Assembly: GCF_013204795.1 (NCBI RefSeq)
Contig: NZ_JABMKW010000016.1
Span: forward strand, 248,001 to 312,000
Direction: 5' to 3'
Source: Pedobacter panaciterrae
GTDB lineage: Bacteria; Bacteroidota; Bacteroidia; Sphingobacteriales; Sphingobacteriaceae
DNA: 64,000 nucleotides
Each line of letters begins with the position of its first letter. Position 1 is the stretch's first letter. A program made the position numbers and the translations under genes. This document shows, in pieces, positions 44,426-55,000 of this stretch. The notes under the pieces were generated by a model, which saw nothing but the letters and a program-made list of their open reading frames with translations, did not search any database and was not told where the DNA came from.

Positions 44426-45328
44426 ATGTTAAAGCACTTACATACACTTAGCGGTCATCAAAACCCAATTTATGCACTTGCAAGTCCTGCTGCAAAAGAA
44501 GGCTTCTTCTTTAGCGCAGGCAATGATAAAGGCGTAGTAGAATGGTCATTAAAAACAATGACCTTTGTTAAGGTTCTGGTGCCCGTACAAAGCTCCGTAT
44601 ATGCTTTACATAGTTATAAAGATTTACTCTTTATAGCACAAAGAAGTGGGTTAATTCTTGTATTTGACATAAAGCTTGAGAAAACCATTGCTACTTTAAG
44701 TCATCACCAAAAGGGAGTATTCGATCTAAAAACCATTGCTTATAAAAACGAACTTTTAAGTACCGGAGAAGATGGAACAGTGGCTGTATGGTCGCTCAGT
44801 GATTTCTCATTGCTATATAATTTCCCTGTTTTACACAATACAGTTCGTACCATTGCGATAAGCAATTCAGAAGAAGAAGTTGCTTTTGGTTGTAAAGATG
44901 GAATTATCAGAGTTTACAATTCTTTGGATTATGGCTTAAAGATTGAGTTGAGCAGTCATAAACTCCCAATCACTTCATTGCAATATGCTCCGAATGGAGC
45001 ATCTTTAATTTCGGGTGGCCGTGATGCACAATTAAAGGTATGGAACTTACCAAACTATGAATTGGCAAATAACATAGCAGCACATATGTTCAGTGTATAC
45101 ACTATCGCCTTCCACCCTACTCAGCCTTATTTTGCTACCTGCAGTCAGGACAAGAGCATTAAGCTATGGGGAGCCAATGATTTCAAACTATATAAGATCC
45201 TTAGTTTAGAAAAAAATACGGAGGGCCATTTCCATTCTATTAACAAACTCATCTGGAGTTCAGATGGTAAATACCTGATCTCTACAGGCGATGACCGACA
45301 GGTAATGGTTTGGGAGTTTAATTCTTAA
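44426..45328 (+). CDS. WD40-repeat protein
   Basis: 300 residues forming about seven WD-type repeats and so one whole propeller. Examples are LHTLSGHQNPIYALASPAA, GEDGTVAVWSLSDF, SGGRDAQLKVWNL, TCSQDKSIKLWGANDFKLY and STGDDRQVMVWEF. It has no signal peptide, so it is a cytoplasmic protein-interaction platform. It begins 4 bp after hisIE and therefore shares the his transcript. Why a propeller protein would be made with histidine enzymes is unknown. Confidence 0.88.
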   Translation: MLKHLHTLSGHQNPIYALASPAAKEGFFFSAGNDKGVVEWSLKTMTFVKVLVPVQSSVYALHSYKDLLFIAQRSGLILVFDIKLEKTIATLSHHQKGVFDLKTIAYKNELLSTGEDGTVAVWSLSDFSLLYNFPVLHNTVRTIAISNSEEEVAFGCKDGIIRVYNSLDYGLKIELSSHKLPITSLQYAPNGASLISGGRDAQLKVWNLPNYELANNIAAHMFSVYTIAFHPTQPYFATCSQDKSIKLWGANDFKLYKILSLEKNTEGHFHSINKLIWSSDGKYLISTGDDRQVMVWEFNS

Positions 45329-45385
45329 AGTATACTATTTTTTTAAGGAAAGTTTGTTTAAATTGGAGGCTACTAAGTATAAGTT

Positions 45386-45862
45386 ATGGCCAAAGAACAT
45401 CTATATCAAACGAGTTTAACATGGACAGGTAATAAAGGTTCAGGAACAATGGACTACCGGTCTTACGAAAGAAGTTATATCATATCAATAGACCATAAAG
45501 CGGATATCCAGGGATCATCAGATTCGGCATTTTTAGGGGATAAAACCAAACACAATCCAGAAGATTTGTTGGTTTCATCATTATCATCATGCCACATGCT
45601 TTGGTTTTTACATCTATGCTCTCAAAATGAGATCATAGTATTGGATTATACCGACAATGCCGTAGGAAAAATGGCCGAAGAACCTAGTGGAAGCGGTCAT
45701 TTTACCGAAGTTATTTTAAACCCTGTGGTGGTAATTAACAATGAGGACCACGTAGAAAAAGCGAATTCATTACACGAACAGGCAAACAAGATGTGCTTTA
45801 TTGCTAATTCTTGCAATTTCCCCGTATCCCACAACCCTAAATGTATAGTAGAAAAGGGTTAA
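45386..45862 (+). CDS. OsmC family protein
   Basis: 158 residues of the OsmC/Ohr fold. The first Cys is in SSLSSCHMLWFLHLC after NPEDLLVSS; the second conserved Cys is in KMCFIANSCNFPVSH. The N-terminal strand TSLTWTGNKGSGTMDYRSY is typical of the YhfA-like OsmC subgroup. Such proteins reduce organic hydroperoxides using the cysteine pair. It is cytoplasmic. It begins 57 bp after the WD40 gene on the same strand and may be read from the same transcript. Confidence 0.88.
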   Translation: MAKEHLYQTSLTWTGNKGSGTMDYRSYERSYIISIDHKADIQGSSDSAFLGDKTKHNPEDLLVSSLSSCHMLWFLHLCSQNEIIVLDYTDNAVGKMAEEPSGSGHFTEVILNPVVVINNEDHVEKANSLHEQANKMCFIANSCNFPVSHNPKCIVEKG

Positions 45863-45887
45863 ATTGATCGAGCTTAACTTAGAATCG

Positions 45888-46667
45888 TTAAGTTAATCGC
45901 TTAATGATTCTAAGCTTATGAGAATATCTTCCTAATTCAGCATTGTAAATACCCTGATTATCCATTGGATCTATCCTGACTTTACCTGAAGCGTGAATTA
46001 TATCAGTTGCATTTAACATAATACCAACATGAATAATGCGACCATCTTCATTATCGAAGAAAGCTACATCCCCTGGTTTAACTTCAGGCAAAAAATCAAC
46101 TGTGGTACCTTGTTCTGCCTGCTGCCATGCATCTCTGTTTAACTGTATCCCGTTTAGTTTAAAAACGATCTGCACAAATCCGGAACAATCCATTCCAAAC
46201 AAATTTTTGCCCCCCCATAAATAAGGAACGTTTTGAAAGAAAAGTGCCGTATTTATAACATCGATTTGGTCCGAAGGAGGAACTACTCTTGGACTAAACA
46301 AAACCTTGTACTTTTCAGTGCCTATACTGCAATAACCATTATTAAACGAAGGAAGATTACTACCTGGAGAGATATAATATTTACTGCCCTGCTCATCTGT
46401 TATTACATTCCCTATTTCGGCCGGGGCCAGGTATTTGCAACTATGATTACTTACGAACTCTTCTAACGATACTTCTGTTAACTGCTTAAAGTCTAACCAA
46501 CCCTCATATCCATCAAAAGCATTGCGTACTTGCCACCACTTTTCATTTCGTTGCAGTATCTCCACATGATCTCCAAAAAGCAATTGAGATGCAATTTCAG
46601 CTCTGTCTGATGGTTCAGATCTTAAGGGTGCAACTGCCACCCTACATATTCCATAGTATTGTTCCAT
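45888..46667 (-). CDS. NlpC/P60 cysteine peptidase with SH3 domains
   Basis: 259 residues. One or two bacterial SH3 domains form the N-terminal half (GICRVAVAPLRSEPSDRAEI; WWQVRNAFDGYEGWLDFKQL). The C-terminal NlpC/P60 domain has the catalytic Cys in LFGMDCSGFVQIVF, the His in IIHVGIMLNATDIIHASG, and WGG before it. These enzymes (YkfC-like) cut gamma-D-Glu-diaminopimelate bonds in cell-wall peptides. No obvious signal peptide is present, which favours cytoplasmic recycling of muropeptides. It converges with the OsmC gene and diverges from the usp gene. Confidence 0.9.
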   Translation of the reverse strand: MEQYYGICRVAVAPLRSEPSDRAEIASQLLFGDHVEILQRNEKWWQVRNAFDGYEGWLDFKQLTEVSLEEFVSNHSCKYLAPAEIGNVITDEQGSKYYISPGSNLPSFNNGYCSIGTEKYKVLFSPRVVPPSDQIDVINTALFFQNVPYLWGGKNLFGMDCSGFVQIVFKLNGIQLNRDAWQQAEQGTTVDFLPEVKPGDVAFFDNEDGRIIHVGIMLNATDIIHASGKVRIDPMDNQGIYNAELGRYSHKLRIIKRLT

Positions 46668-46749
46668 AGCATAAAATCAATGGTATAAATGTAAACTTTT
46701 GCACAGTTATTTTGTTATTTTTATAGTATAAACCTTAATCTATAAGACG

Positions 46750-47205
46750 ATGAACCTCAAAAAAATTTTAATTGCTGTTGATAATAGTACTTGTTCAGAA
46801 AAAGCAGCAAAAGTTGGTTATGAAGTAGCGAAGACGTTTGGCGCAGAGGTTGCACTTGTCAACATTATAGAACCCGTGCCTGCGAACATCAGCCCTGACT
46901 TAACACTGGCCCCTGTTTTTCTGGAAACTTACGACAACAGTGAAGAAAACAGTCATTTATTATTAAAAGAAATTGAAACTAAATTTAGTCATGGCATAGC
47001 TACCACCTATTTAAGCGTGGTTGATAGTGCTGCACACGGGATTATACAGCAATCTGATGAGTACGGTTCTGATCTTATTGTAATTGGTACTTACGGCCGA
47101 ACAGGTTTATATCATTTTTTAATGGGAAGTGTTGCTGAGCACGTAGCTAGAAAATCTGCATGTCCCGTTTTAATTGTTCCAAACAAGTATGAAGAAAAAG
47201 CTTAA
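46750..47205 (+). CDS. universal stress protein family
   Basis: 151 residues, one UspA domain. It has the N-terminal KKILIAVDNSTCSEKAA and the ATP-binding motif of the type G-2x-G-9x-G-S/T (IGTYGRTGLYHFLMGSVAEH), followed by CPVLIVPNK. It therefore probably binds ATP. Usp proteins build up under growth arrest and stress. It is monocistronic, divergent from the NlpC/P60 gene, and has a strong terminator. Confidence 0.93.
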   Translation: MNLKKILIAVDNSTCSEKAAKVGYEVAKTFGAEVALVNIIEPVPANISPDLTLAPVFLETYDNSEENSHLLLKEIETKFSHGIATTYLSVVDSAAHGIIQQSDEYGSDLIVIGTYGRTGLYHFLMGSVAEHVARKSACPVLIVPNKYEEKA

Positions 47206-47210
47206 ATAAA

Positions 47211-47236
47211 AAAGGACACCCTTTGGGTGTCCTGTA
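47211..47236. terminator. bidirectional terminator between usp and ferredoxin
   Basis: A 9-bp perfect stem (AGGACACCC at 47213-47221 with 47225-47233) and a TTT loop, A-rich on the left. It lies between the convergent usp and ferredoxin genes. Confidence 0.8.
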
Positions 47237-47260
47237 TAAATTTGATTATAAAAGCTAAAA

Positions 47261-47611
47261 CTAGTTCTCTTGGTGTAACCAAGCTTTTTTAGCCAATAAT
47301 TCTTCTTCTGTTTCGCGAACATCCTCGTCATCAACGCAGCAATCTACCGGACAAACCGCAGCACATTGAGGTTCATCATGAAAGCCTTTACATTCTGTAC
47401 ACTTATCTGAAACAATATAATAGACCTCATCAGAGGCTGCATCCTGTGCAGCTTCAGCATCTATTTGTTTGTCGCCAAAGTCGATAATACCATTTAAGTT
47501 AGTACCATCAGAAAATCTCCAGGCAGTGCCTGCATCGTAAATTGCATTATTTGGGCATTCAGGCTCACATGCTCCGCAGTTAATACATTCGTCTGTTATT
47601 TTAATAGCCAT
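47261..47611 (-). CDS. 4Fe-4S dicluster ferredoxin
   Basis: 116 residues. The first cluster motif is [12 protein letters not shown] near the N-terminus. The second is [13 protein letters not shown] followed by AAVCPVDCC, with the insertion between Cys residues typical of 2[4Fe-4S] Alvin-type ferredoxins. The strongly acidic C-terminal tail ([16 protein letters not shown]) is also typical. It carries electrons in the cytoplasm; its partner is unknown. It is divergent from the acyl-CoA reductase gene with only a 77-bp gap, so the two may share control. Confidence 0.92.
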   Translation of the reverse strand: MAIKITDECINCGACEPECPNNAIYDAGTAWRFSDGTNLNGIIDFGDKQIDAEAAQDAASDEVYYIVSDKCTECKGFHDEPQCAAVCPVDCCVDDEDVRETEEELLAKKAWLHQEN

Positions 47612-47688
47612 GTCTTCGTGTAAATCTATTGCTAAGGGTTACCTTTGCATTGCAAATATAACACTTAAACTTTAAAATTGTTGGAAAT

Positions 47689-48708
47689 ATGCCAATCCTT
47701 ACTACGGAAAAACTAATTATTGCTTTAAAAAAACTTAGTGACTATATAGCCAATCCCGATCAGGGATTCAAAAACCTGATTTTAGCGGCTCAAAACAGCA
47801 ATGCCTGGTTTACTATAGATGAGGTTGAAAGATCATTAAATGCTTTGCATAAAATGCTTAACCAACAAGATCTGGAAACCTGGTTCAGAAATATTACGAT
47901 TAATAAAAACCCTAAAAAAGTTGGACTAATATTGGCAGGAAACATCCCTCTTGTAGGTTTTCATGATGTATTATCTGTTTTGGCGACCGGAAACATAGCG
48001 CTTATTAAGCTCTCATCATCTGACGATAAATTGCTGCCTGCCCTACTCGCTCAGCTAATTATTATTGAGCCTCAACTGGCAGATCATATTGTTTATGTTG
48101 AACGTTTAAAAGATTTTGATGCTGTGATTGCTACCGGCAGTAATAACACTTCAAGATATTTTGATTTTTATTTTGGTAAGGTCCCAAATATCATTCGAAA
48201 AAACAGGAATAGTGTTGCAGTCTTAAACGGACAAGAAAAGCCTTCTGAAATCGCATCACTTGGTCATGATGTATTTGATTATTTTGGGTTAGGTTGCAGA
48301 AATGTTTCTAAACTATTTATCCCGGAGGATTATAGTATCAAAGAGTTCTTTGAACCAATAGAACATTTCAAAGAAATTATTAATCATTTCAAATACAACA
48401 ACAATTACGATTATAACAAATCTATTTACCTGGTAAATATGGCTGAGCACTACGATAACGGTTTCCTATTGTTAAAAGAAGATTCAGGAATGTCATCGCC
48501 ATTAGCTGTATTGTATTATGAGCGTTATAAAAACATCGATGATGTTGCAACTAAGCTAAGGGCAGAAGAAGAAAATATTCAATGTGTAGTAAGTAACATC
48601 CCTTTTGAACTAAAAACCGCTGTATTATCATTCGGAGAAAGTCAGGTTCCAAAACTATGGGATTATGCAGATAATGTTGATACCATAGCATTCCTTAAAA
48701 CGATATAA
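47689..48708 (+). CDS. LuxC-like acyl-CoA reductase
   Basis: 339 residues, matching the acyl-CoA reductase (LuxC) family of Bacteroidetes. Landmarks are KVGLILAGNIPLVGFHDVLS (nucleotide-binding region), ALIKLSSSDDKLLP, VIATGSNNTSRYFDFYF, RKNRNSVAVLNG and the catalytic Cys in DYFGLGCRNVSKLF. It reduces fatty acyl-CoA to an aldehyde with NADPH. No luxD or luxE neighbour is present, so bioluminescence is not implied. A terminator follows at once. Confidence 0.88.
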   Translation: MPILTTEKLIIALKKLSDYIANPDQGFKNLILAAQNSNAWFTIDEVERSLNALHKMLNQQDLETWFRNITINKNPKKVGLILAGNIPLVGFHDVLSVLATGNIALIKLSSSDDKLLPALLAQLIIIEPQLADHIVYVERLKDFDAVIATGSNNTSRYFDFYFGKVPNIIRKNRNSVAVLNGQEKPSEIASLGHDVFDYFGLGCRNVSKLFIPEDYSIKEFFEPIEHFKEIINHFKYNNNYDYNKSIYLVNMAEHYDNGFLLLKEDSGMSSPLAVLYYERYKNIDDVATKLRAEEENIQCVVSNIPFELKTAVLSFGESQVPKLWDYADNVDTIAFLKTI

Positions 48709-48709
48709 A

Positions 48710-48757
48710 AAACCCGGCATACTTAACATATAAACGATATATTAAGTATGCCGGGTT
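48710..48757. terminator. terminator after the acyl-CoA reductase
   Basis: A stem of about 17 bp (AAACCCGGCATACTTAA at 48710-48726 with 48741-48757) around a 14-nt loop, followed by T-rich sequence. It lies between convergent genes and probably serves both. Confidence 0.88.
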
Positions 48758-48776
48758 TTGCTTTTGATACAACCTA

Positions 48777-49772
48777 TTATTTGTGTATTACGCCATTTAA
48801 TTTAATGGTTATTAAATAGGTACCCAGTTGCTTAATCTGGAATCCAAATCTTGGATTGATACTAAATGTGGTTCCAGGAGGATGATTTGCCGGGAATGTA
48901 GTTAACGACGCAAACTTACTTGGTATTCTGTAGTACATTAGAAAATCTCCATATCCGCTAATTCTCTTTATCGGGAAAGGCGTAATCTCAAAATTACAAA
49001 CCATCGAAGTATCTGTATACGTTACAGGGTTAAATTTCGCATAAGATTCAAACGTCGGCCTATCTCCTCTTTTGATGATCTCTCCTGTCTTAGGGTTAAA
49101 TGGAACTCCATTTTGATCCACAATCTTTACAATTGCATTTGTACCCTGGTCACTGATTTTTTCAATGATCATTTCTGGATTAGCAGACAATGCGCCATTG
49201 TCAGTCGCAACTCCATTATCATTAAACCAGCTTGCTGCTATTGCATAAGGCTTAAACAATTCCGGATCTCTAAAATGAATTTCGCCAATGTTTTTAAACA
49301 CCTTTGTCCCGCTCTCATTACTTACCTCTACGTCAAATTCATATTCAGATCTTGCTGGCAAAAATGCGGTTCCTGCATTAAACAGAAATTGTCCGCTAGG
49401 CAAAAACTCAAAAGGAGGCAGCATTTTCTTCTCTCTTTTCGCATTTACCTGCGCAATGGTAGTATCTACGTCCGGATCAATTGGCTGTTTGTAAACATAA
49501 ACCTCATGTTCTGCATAAAATTCCTCAGCTTTTTGGCTTGTTCCTTTTTTTCTTACTTCCAGTAACTTAACTAAAACAGGAAGCGTTGACCCATCTAAAT
49601 TTAGTGAGCTTGTTACTACTTTTACATTACCCTGTTCAATTGAAAAGGGGCTGTCTTTATAATACATTGTTTCTCCAATAAAACCTACAGGGATCTTTTT
49701 ACAACCCACCCAGGCTAAACTTGCGCATACAATTAGTATTAGTGCATATCTTATAATTTTCATTTCGTTCAA
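48777..49772 (-). CDS. DUF5007-like lipoprotein of the SusCD locus
   Basis: 331 residues. A lipoprotein signal ends at VGC (LILIVCASLAWVGCKKIP). The mature part starts FIGETMYYKDSPFSIEQG and is beta-rich, with a TFSINPRFGFQIKQLGTYLI segment near the end. I believe it is a DUF5007 protein, a Bacteroidetes lipoprotein family found with SusC/SusD and fasciclin genes; the assignment is from memory of the pattern. It would be surface-exposed. It is the last gene of the four-gene locus, 18 bp after the fasciclin gene. Confidence 0.7.
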   Translation of the reverse strand: MNEMKIIRYALILIVCASLAWVGCKKIPVGFIGETMYYKDSPFSIEQGNVKVVTSSLNLDGSTLPVLVKLLEVRKKGTSQKAEEFYAEHEVYVYKQPIDPDVDTTIAQVNAKREKKMLPPFEFLPSGQFLFNAGTAFLPARSEYEFDVEVSNESGTKVFKNIGEIHFRDPELFKPYAIAASWFNDNGVATDNGALSANPEMIIEKISDQGTNAIVKIVDQNGVPFNPKTGEIIKRGDRPTFESYAKFNPVTYTDTSMVCNFEITPFPIKRISGYGDFLMYYRIPSKFASLTTFPANHPPGTTFSINPRFGFQIKQLGTYLITIKLNGVIHK

Positions 49773-49790
49773 TTTAATTGAGTAAAAGAT

Positions 49791-50450
49791 TTACCAGTAA
49801 AATTTGTGGGTATTATTTAATACGTGGAGTACCCCGTTGGTAGTCAAAATCCCTGAGGTCTGAACCAGCTCTATTATATCCCTGTCCTCATCCAGATAAT
49901 CATCAGGAATTGGATTCGGGTCCAGACCATTCCTGATCTTGGTTAGATAAAGATACTGTGGTCTAGTGGTTACAAGCCCGGTATAGCTATCAACTTGTTT
50001 TAGTAAAATAGAAAAATCCTCGCCAGACAGACTCTTGAAAACTTTATTTTCTAAAGAAAGCTGCTCACGATTAATCTTACCGGTAAAAAGATGAGATCTT
50101 AGTGAATCTCTTAGCTCCGGAACAGGCAAACTATCCAACGTATACTTGATATTCTCATCCTGATACTTCTGTTGAATAATTAGTGTTCTTCTTGCCAGAA
50201 GTGCTTTAATTGAATAATCTGTAGGAGCAAAAAAGGTATTATTCCCGTTGATTTCATCTTTCAATCCAGCCTTATCAATAAGAACTACCAGGGTATCAAA
50301 TAGAGGTTTGGTTTTAAGAAAATCATAAGTCGTCATATTTACATGTGGATCATGTAAATCGCCTCCGATGATATAGTCGTTCTTTTTACAGGCGGTAAAT
50401 GCAACACAAAAAGCGACTAGAGTTAAAATGTATGATAATTTAATTTTCAT
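49791..50450 (-). CDS. fasciclin-domain lipoprotein
   Basis: 219 residues. A lipoprotein signal ends at TAC (AFCVAFTACKKNDY). One fasciclin (FAS1) domain covers most of the rest: YDFLKTKPLFDTLVVLIDKA, then the H1 motif NTFFAPTDYSIKALL, then the H2-like TTNGVLHVLN at the end. FAS1 domains mediate adhesion and carbohydrate or matrix binding. It lies between SusD (23 bp) and the DUF5007-like gene. It is probably an accessory surface protein of the SusCD importer. Confidence 0.87.
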   Translation of the reverse strand: MKIKLSYILTLVAFCVAFTACKKNDYIIGGDLHDPHVNMTTYDFLKTKPLFDTLVVLIDKAGLKDEINGNNTFFAPTDYSIKALLARRTLIIQQKYQDENIKYTLDSLPVPELRDSLRSHLFTGKINREQLSLENKVFKSLSGEDFSILLKQVDSYTGLVTTRPQYLYLTKIRNGLDPNPIPDDYLDEDRDIIELVQTSGILTTNGVLHVLNNTHKFYW

Positions 50451-50473
50451 GATATTTAATTTAAGTGACCAGG

Positions 50474-52003
50474 TTATCTTAATTTTCCGATCCAGTATTT
50501 ATTTTGTGTCAATTGTTTATTATCAACAAATAATCCTCTGTTAATAGGCCATTTCCAACCTTCCTCATCGTATCTTGATTGAGGGAAGCGACTAGCATCA
50601 AGATAGTCAACGACCATCTTGTTTCGCACCATATCGTACCAGGTATGGCCTTCACAAAACAATTCGCGGAAAGTCTCATCAAATATTTCATATCTAAGAT
50701 CTTCTCCACTTCCGGCATAATTCTCAAGATTAGACCTTCTTTTAACTTCATTTAAATCTGTGAGTGCCTGACCATCTTTATTTAGTAATGCATTACACTC
50801 TGCCCTTAACAACAACATTTCTGCTAATCGGAAAATGCTGATATTACAATCTATTACCGCACCTGTCTGGGCATTAGGATCTTTAAAAGTTAAATTCTGT
50901 TTGTTTTTACCAATGTATTTTGTGAGAATCATATCTTCAGGTTTAGACCTGTCGAAATAATAGTTATATCTCGCATCCGAATCATCAGCAAAAATTGCAT
51001 TAACCATCTCCCTATCAAAAATGGTTGATTTAGACTGTCCTGGTATGTAAGGAATGCCTAGGGTATAATTATAAAAACCGCTTTCCTGATACTCGCCCTG
51101 ACCGAAACTTGTATTGATCTCAAAGATGCCTTCTGATGATTTACCTTTAAATAATCTGGCAAAATTTGAAGCTGGCTCCAGCATGTACTTCCCAGAAGCG
51201 GTTATAGAATCTATTGCTGCAACCGCATTATTTAATAATCCTTGGTCAGCATCTTTAGTTACAAAATACTTCCATCTATTTAAATGAGCCATTAGCGCAA
51301 AAGCAGCACCTTTATCAGCCCTTACTATCTCCTCGTTACTGGTTTTCCAATTTAAAAGTTTAACTGCTTTATTCATGTCCACAACACAAGAATCTAAAAC
51401 TGTAACCTCTGAGGTACGCGCAATATTCTTAGACGATACAGGATCCGGGTCAAACTGAAGTACCAACGGCAAATCTCCCCATATACGAACCATATAAAAA
51501 TAGGTGTAGGCACGAATAAAATAAGCCTCTCCAATAATCTTCCTTTTATCAGCAGGTGTCTTAAATACATTATCAGGCATTTTACCTACTTTTTCGATTA
51601 CGGTATTTGCTTGTGTTATTGTTTTATAAAAGGGAGTCCAGGTTTGGAAATCATCCAGATAATCACCTCTAAAATCATTAACATTTAATCCTGTTCCATA
51701 ATACTGGTCTCCTTTAACAAGGAAATTTAATGCATAATCACCTCCCTCGGTAAAAACTCCCGCGGTAAAATCGCCAAACACAAAATTTGACATACCTTGT
51801 CCGCCAAGAGTAAGCGACTTACGCAATAAGGAATAGGCCCCCATTAAGCCAGAAGTTGCATCATCCTGAGTTTTCCAATACACTCCTTCATATACCGAAC
51901 CTTCAGGTTTTAAGTCTAATAATTTTTTGCAGGAAAATAGTCCTGTGCAAAGCATTCCTCCTAAAAGAAAAATACTTAATGCTCTATATTTTGATAAAAT
52001 CAT
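50474..52003 (-). CDS. SusD/RagB-family nutrient-binding lipoprotein
   Basis: 509 residues. A lipoprotein signal ends at FSC (GLFSCKKLLDLKPEGSVYEG). The SusD architecture follows: EGVYWKTQDDATSGLMGAYS, IGEAYFIRAYTYFYMVRIWG with a TPR-like arrangement, LAEMLLLRAECNALLNKDG, and the C-terminal FDETFRELFCEGHTWYDMVR. It forms the lid of the SusC barrel and binds the imported ligand at the cell surface. It follows SusC by 39 bp. Confidence 0.94.
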   Translation of the reverse strand: MILSKYRALSIFLLGGMLCTGLFSCKKLLDLKPEGSVYEGVYWKTQDDATSGLMGAYSLLRKSLTLGGQGMSNFVFGDFTAGVFTEGGDYALNFLVKGDQYYGTGLNVNDFRGDYLDDFQTWTPFYKTITQANTVIEKVGKMPDNVFKTPADKRKIIGEAYFIRAYTYFYMVRIWGDLPLVLQFDPDPVSSKNIARTSEVTVLDSCVVDMNKAVKLLNWKTSNEEIVRADKGAAFALMAHLNRWKYFVTKDADQGLLNNAVAAIDSITASGKYMLEPASNFARLFKGKSSEGIFEINTSFGQGEYQESGFYNYTLGIPYIPGQSKSTIFDREMVNAIFADDSDARYNYYFDRSKPEDMILTKYIGKNKQNLTFKDPNAQTGAVIDCNISIFRLAEMLLLRAECNALLNKDGQALTDLNEVKRRSNLENYAGSGEDLRYEIFDETFRELFCEGHTWYDMVRNKMVVDYLDASRFPQSRYDEEGWKWPINRGLFVDNKQLTQNKYWIGKLR

Positions 52004-52042
52004 GATCTATGTTCTAATTATTAATTATTTATTTAAAGCCGC

Positions 52043-55000
52043 TTAAAAAGATGCCTGAATACCAAAGGTGAATTTTCTAGGTACCGGATAACTATCTCCT
52101 GTATATATTCCCAGCTCATTCACTGCTTCAACATCCGGTAATGTTGATTTCTGGAAAGAGTAAACATTATCTATGATGGTATAAACCTGCAAGCGTTTCA
52201 TTTTTAATTTTTCCAGCAACTTGGTCGGAACATTATAAGCTAAATTGATGTATTTAATTTTCGCATAAGATCCATCTTCCATATAGGCTGAAGAGAAATT
52301 ATTAAACTGATAATAATAATCACCGTAAGGATTTAAGTCGGCGTAGGTAGCCTTATCGCCCGGTTTACGCCATATAGGCAATTTATCCAGATTGATAAGC
52401 CCAGTGTTTGGGAAGCTTCCAAGTTGTTTATATTGATCAAGTAAACTTGAGATATAAGTGTTATACACCTCTCTGCCTAATAAGAAGGTTGTAAAAACTT
52501 CAAGAGAGAAATTTTTATAAGTAAAGGTATTGCTTAAACCACCTGTAATTCTTGGATTCGGATTACCAACCCTTACTTTATCAAAATGATCCCATACATC
52601 ATAGTCAAAGTTTTGATCTATCCATCTGTATGAGCCAGGTTTTGCAGTCTGCGATCCGTTCCAATAAGTAATCAGATCTCCAGTGCGCGGATCAAAAGGG
52701 ATTTCATTTTTATCTGTATATACCCCTGCCGATTTAACCAGGAAATATTCATAAATAGGACGCCCTTTTGTAAGTATAAAAGTAGTACCTGTATTACCAT
52801 CTGTAACCATAATGTCTCTATTACCATTAGGCAACGACATGATTTGATTTTTGTTGAATGACATTACCAATCTTGGATTCCATTGAAATTTGCTCTCAGG
52901 ACTGAATACTCTTCCTGTAACATTTAAATCAACCCCTAAATTCCTAACATCAACAGCATTAGTTCTAACTTTATCATACCCGCTGGTAACCGGCATAATC
53001 AAATCGAAAATAAGGTCTGATGTACCACGGTTATAAGCATCAACAGATATGTTTAATCTGCTTTTAAATAATTCTGCATCAATACCAATATTCGATTGGA
53101 TTGATCTTTCCCATGTTAAATTATCTTGTGTAATAGATCCGGGATTATAAGTTACCGAGTTTACACCATTGTAGGTATTTGTAGCGGCAGAGCCTTGATA
53201 CCCTGCACCACCATTTCCGGTAATGTATGAGTTAAATGGCGCATAGTAATCGGCCGGTAAGTTACCTGAAACACCATAACTACCTCTTATTTTCAGTAAT
53301 GACACCCAATTCTCTGCTGATTTCATAAACGGCTCGTCAGATATTACCCAACCTGCCGAAACAGAAGGAAAGTGGGCCCACCTGTAATTCTTACCAAAAC
53401 GAGATGAGGCATCGGCACGGAAACTAACAGAGAAGAGATACTTATCTTTATAATCATAACTTGCTCTTCCGAAAAACGACAGCATTCCTGAAGCTTCGCG
53501 TTTAGACCCCGTTATCATATTACCGTATGGATCACTATACGCATATTCATTAATACCCTGAACAGTAGAAATTACATTATTCCCTTTTCCAATCCCCCCA
53601 ATCCCTGTATATTCTCTTGTCAGGTAGTTTATCGTATTTCCACCCAGTACGGTAATGTGGTGGTCATTATTCACCGAAGTAGTATACGAAAGAAGGTTGT
53701 CTATATTAAAGTTATCAAAGTTCGATCTAGACGATTGAGCATAAAAATTACCCTCCGCATCCAAAATACTTGGCCTAAAGATGTCTCTGCCGCCTTTGCT
53801 TGATTGCAACGATCCTTGTGTTTGAAAATGAAACTTTTTACTGATATCGTAATTTAGTGTTATACTAGACGTAATATCATCATTGATATTCTTATCCTTA
53901 ACCTGATCCAGCACACCTGTAAAGTTTTGCATATCCACATCACTTATATATAACAGTGAAGTTGGAAACGTCCCTGCATTTATTGGAAGAGGGTTTTCCC
54001 AAGGTGCTTGTCCACGTCCTCTGGCGCGGTCTCCCCTCGACAATCTAAATAATGCATCAAGTTTAAGACGCTCTGAAAGCTTAACTCCCATTGATCCCGA
54101 CATGGTATAACGTTTAAAACCTGTTCCTTTAATAATACCACCCTCGTTGTAGTAGTTACCACTAAAGCGATAATTCATAGTCTCTGAGCCACCAGATGCA
54201 GAAGCATCATAATTTTGAATGATACCTGTGCGATAAAATATTCCCTGCCAATCGTTCGCATTATTAAATGCAGGATTTAAACTATCGGTTAGTATCATAG
54301 GATATAGCCCCTGTTGCTCATGGCTGGCGTACTTGTTCAAATAATCCATTTTATACCTGCGCTCCTGAGCACCTGTGATGTACTCTTGCATCTCACCTTG
54401 TTTAGAAACACCGGTATACGCACTTACATTAATCTCAGGTTTACCAGACTTACCACGCTTAGTTTTAACAACTACTACTCCGTTTGCACCTCTTGATCCA
54501 TAGATTGATGCGGCTGCAGCATCTTTTAAAACATCAATGGATTCTATATCATTAGGATTTATTCCTGCAATGAAGTTGGTTCCTGTTAAATCTCCAAATG
54601 AGGTTACATCCTCACTTGAAATAGGAATTCCATCTATCACAAATAATGGGCTGCTTAAGGCACGTGCTGCATTTACTGCTCTTCCGATTGATGAATTACC
54701 ACGTACAACAAATGTTGGTGTACCACCGGGCTCACCTGAGAATGCCTGAACATTTAGTCCCGCCACCCTACCTTGCAAGAGTTTATCAAATGTTGGAGAT
54801 GGTAAATTTTCAATGTCTTTAGCTTTTACTGTAGATACTGCTGCAGTAGTTTTTTTCCTTGATACTTCCTGGTATCCAATTACGACTACATCTTTAAGCG
54901 CATTTGCAGAAGGAGCCAATTGAACATTGACCTCAGTTTGCCCGGCAATGTTTACATCCTTGGCATTATATCCTATATATGAAAAATGAAGAACACCATC

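Noticed and set aside
47689-48708. A possible bioluminescence locus because of the LuxC-like gene
   Set aside because: No luxA, luxB, luxD or luxE is nearby; LuxC-like reductases are widespread in non-luminous Bacteroidetes.
49113-49565. 150-codon plus-strand frame opposite the DUF5007-like gene
   Set aside because: A shadow frame rich in Cys, Phe and Arg with no family features; the minus-strand gene has a proper lipoprotein signal and operon context.
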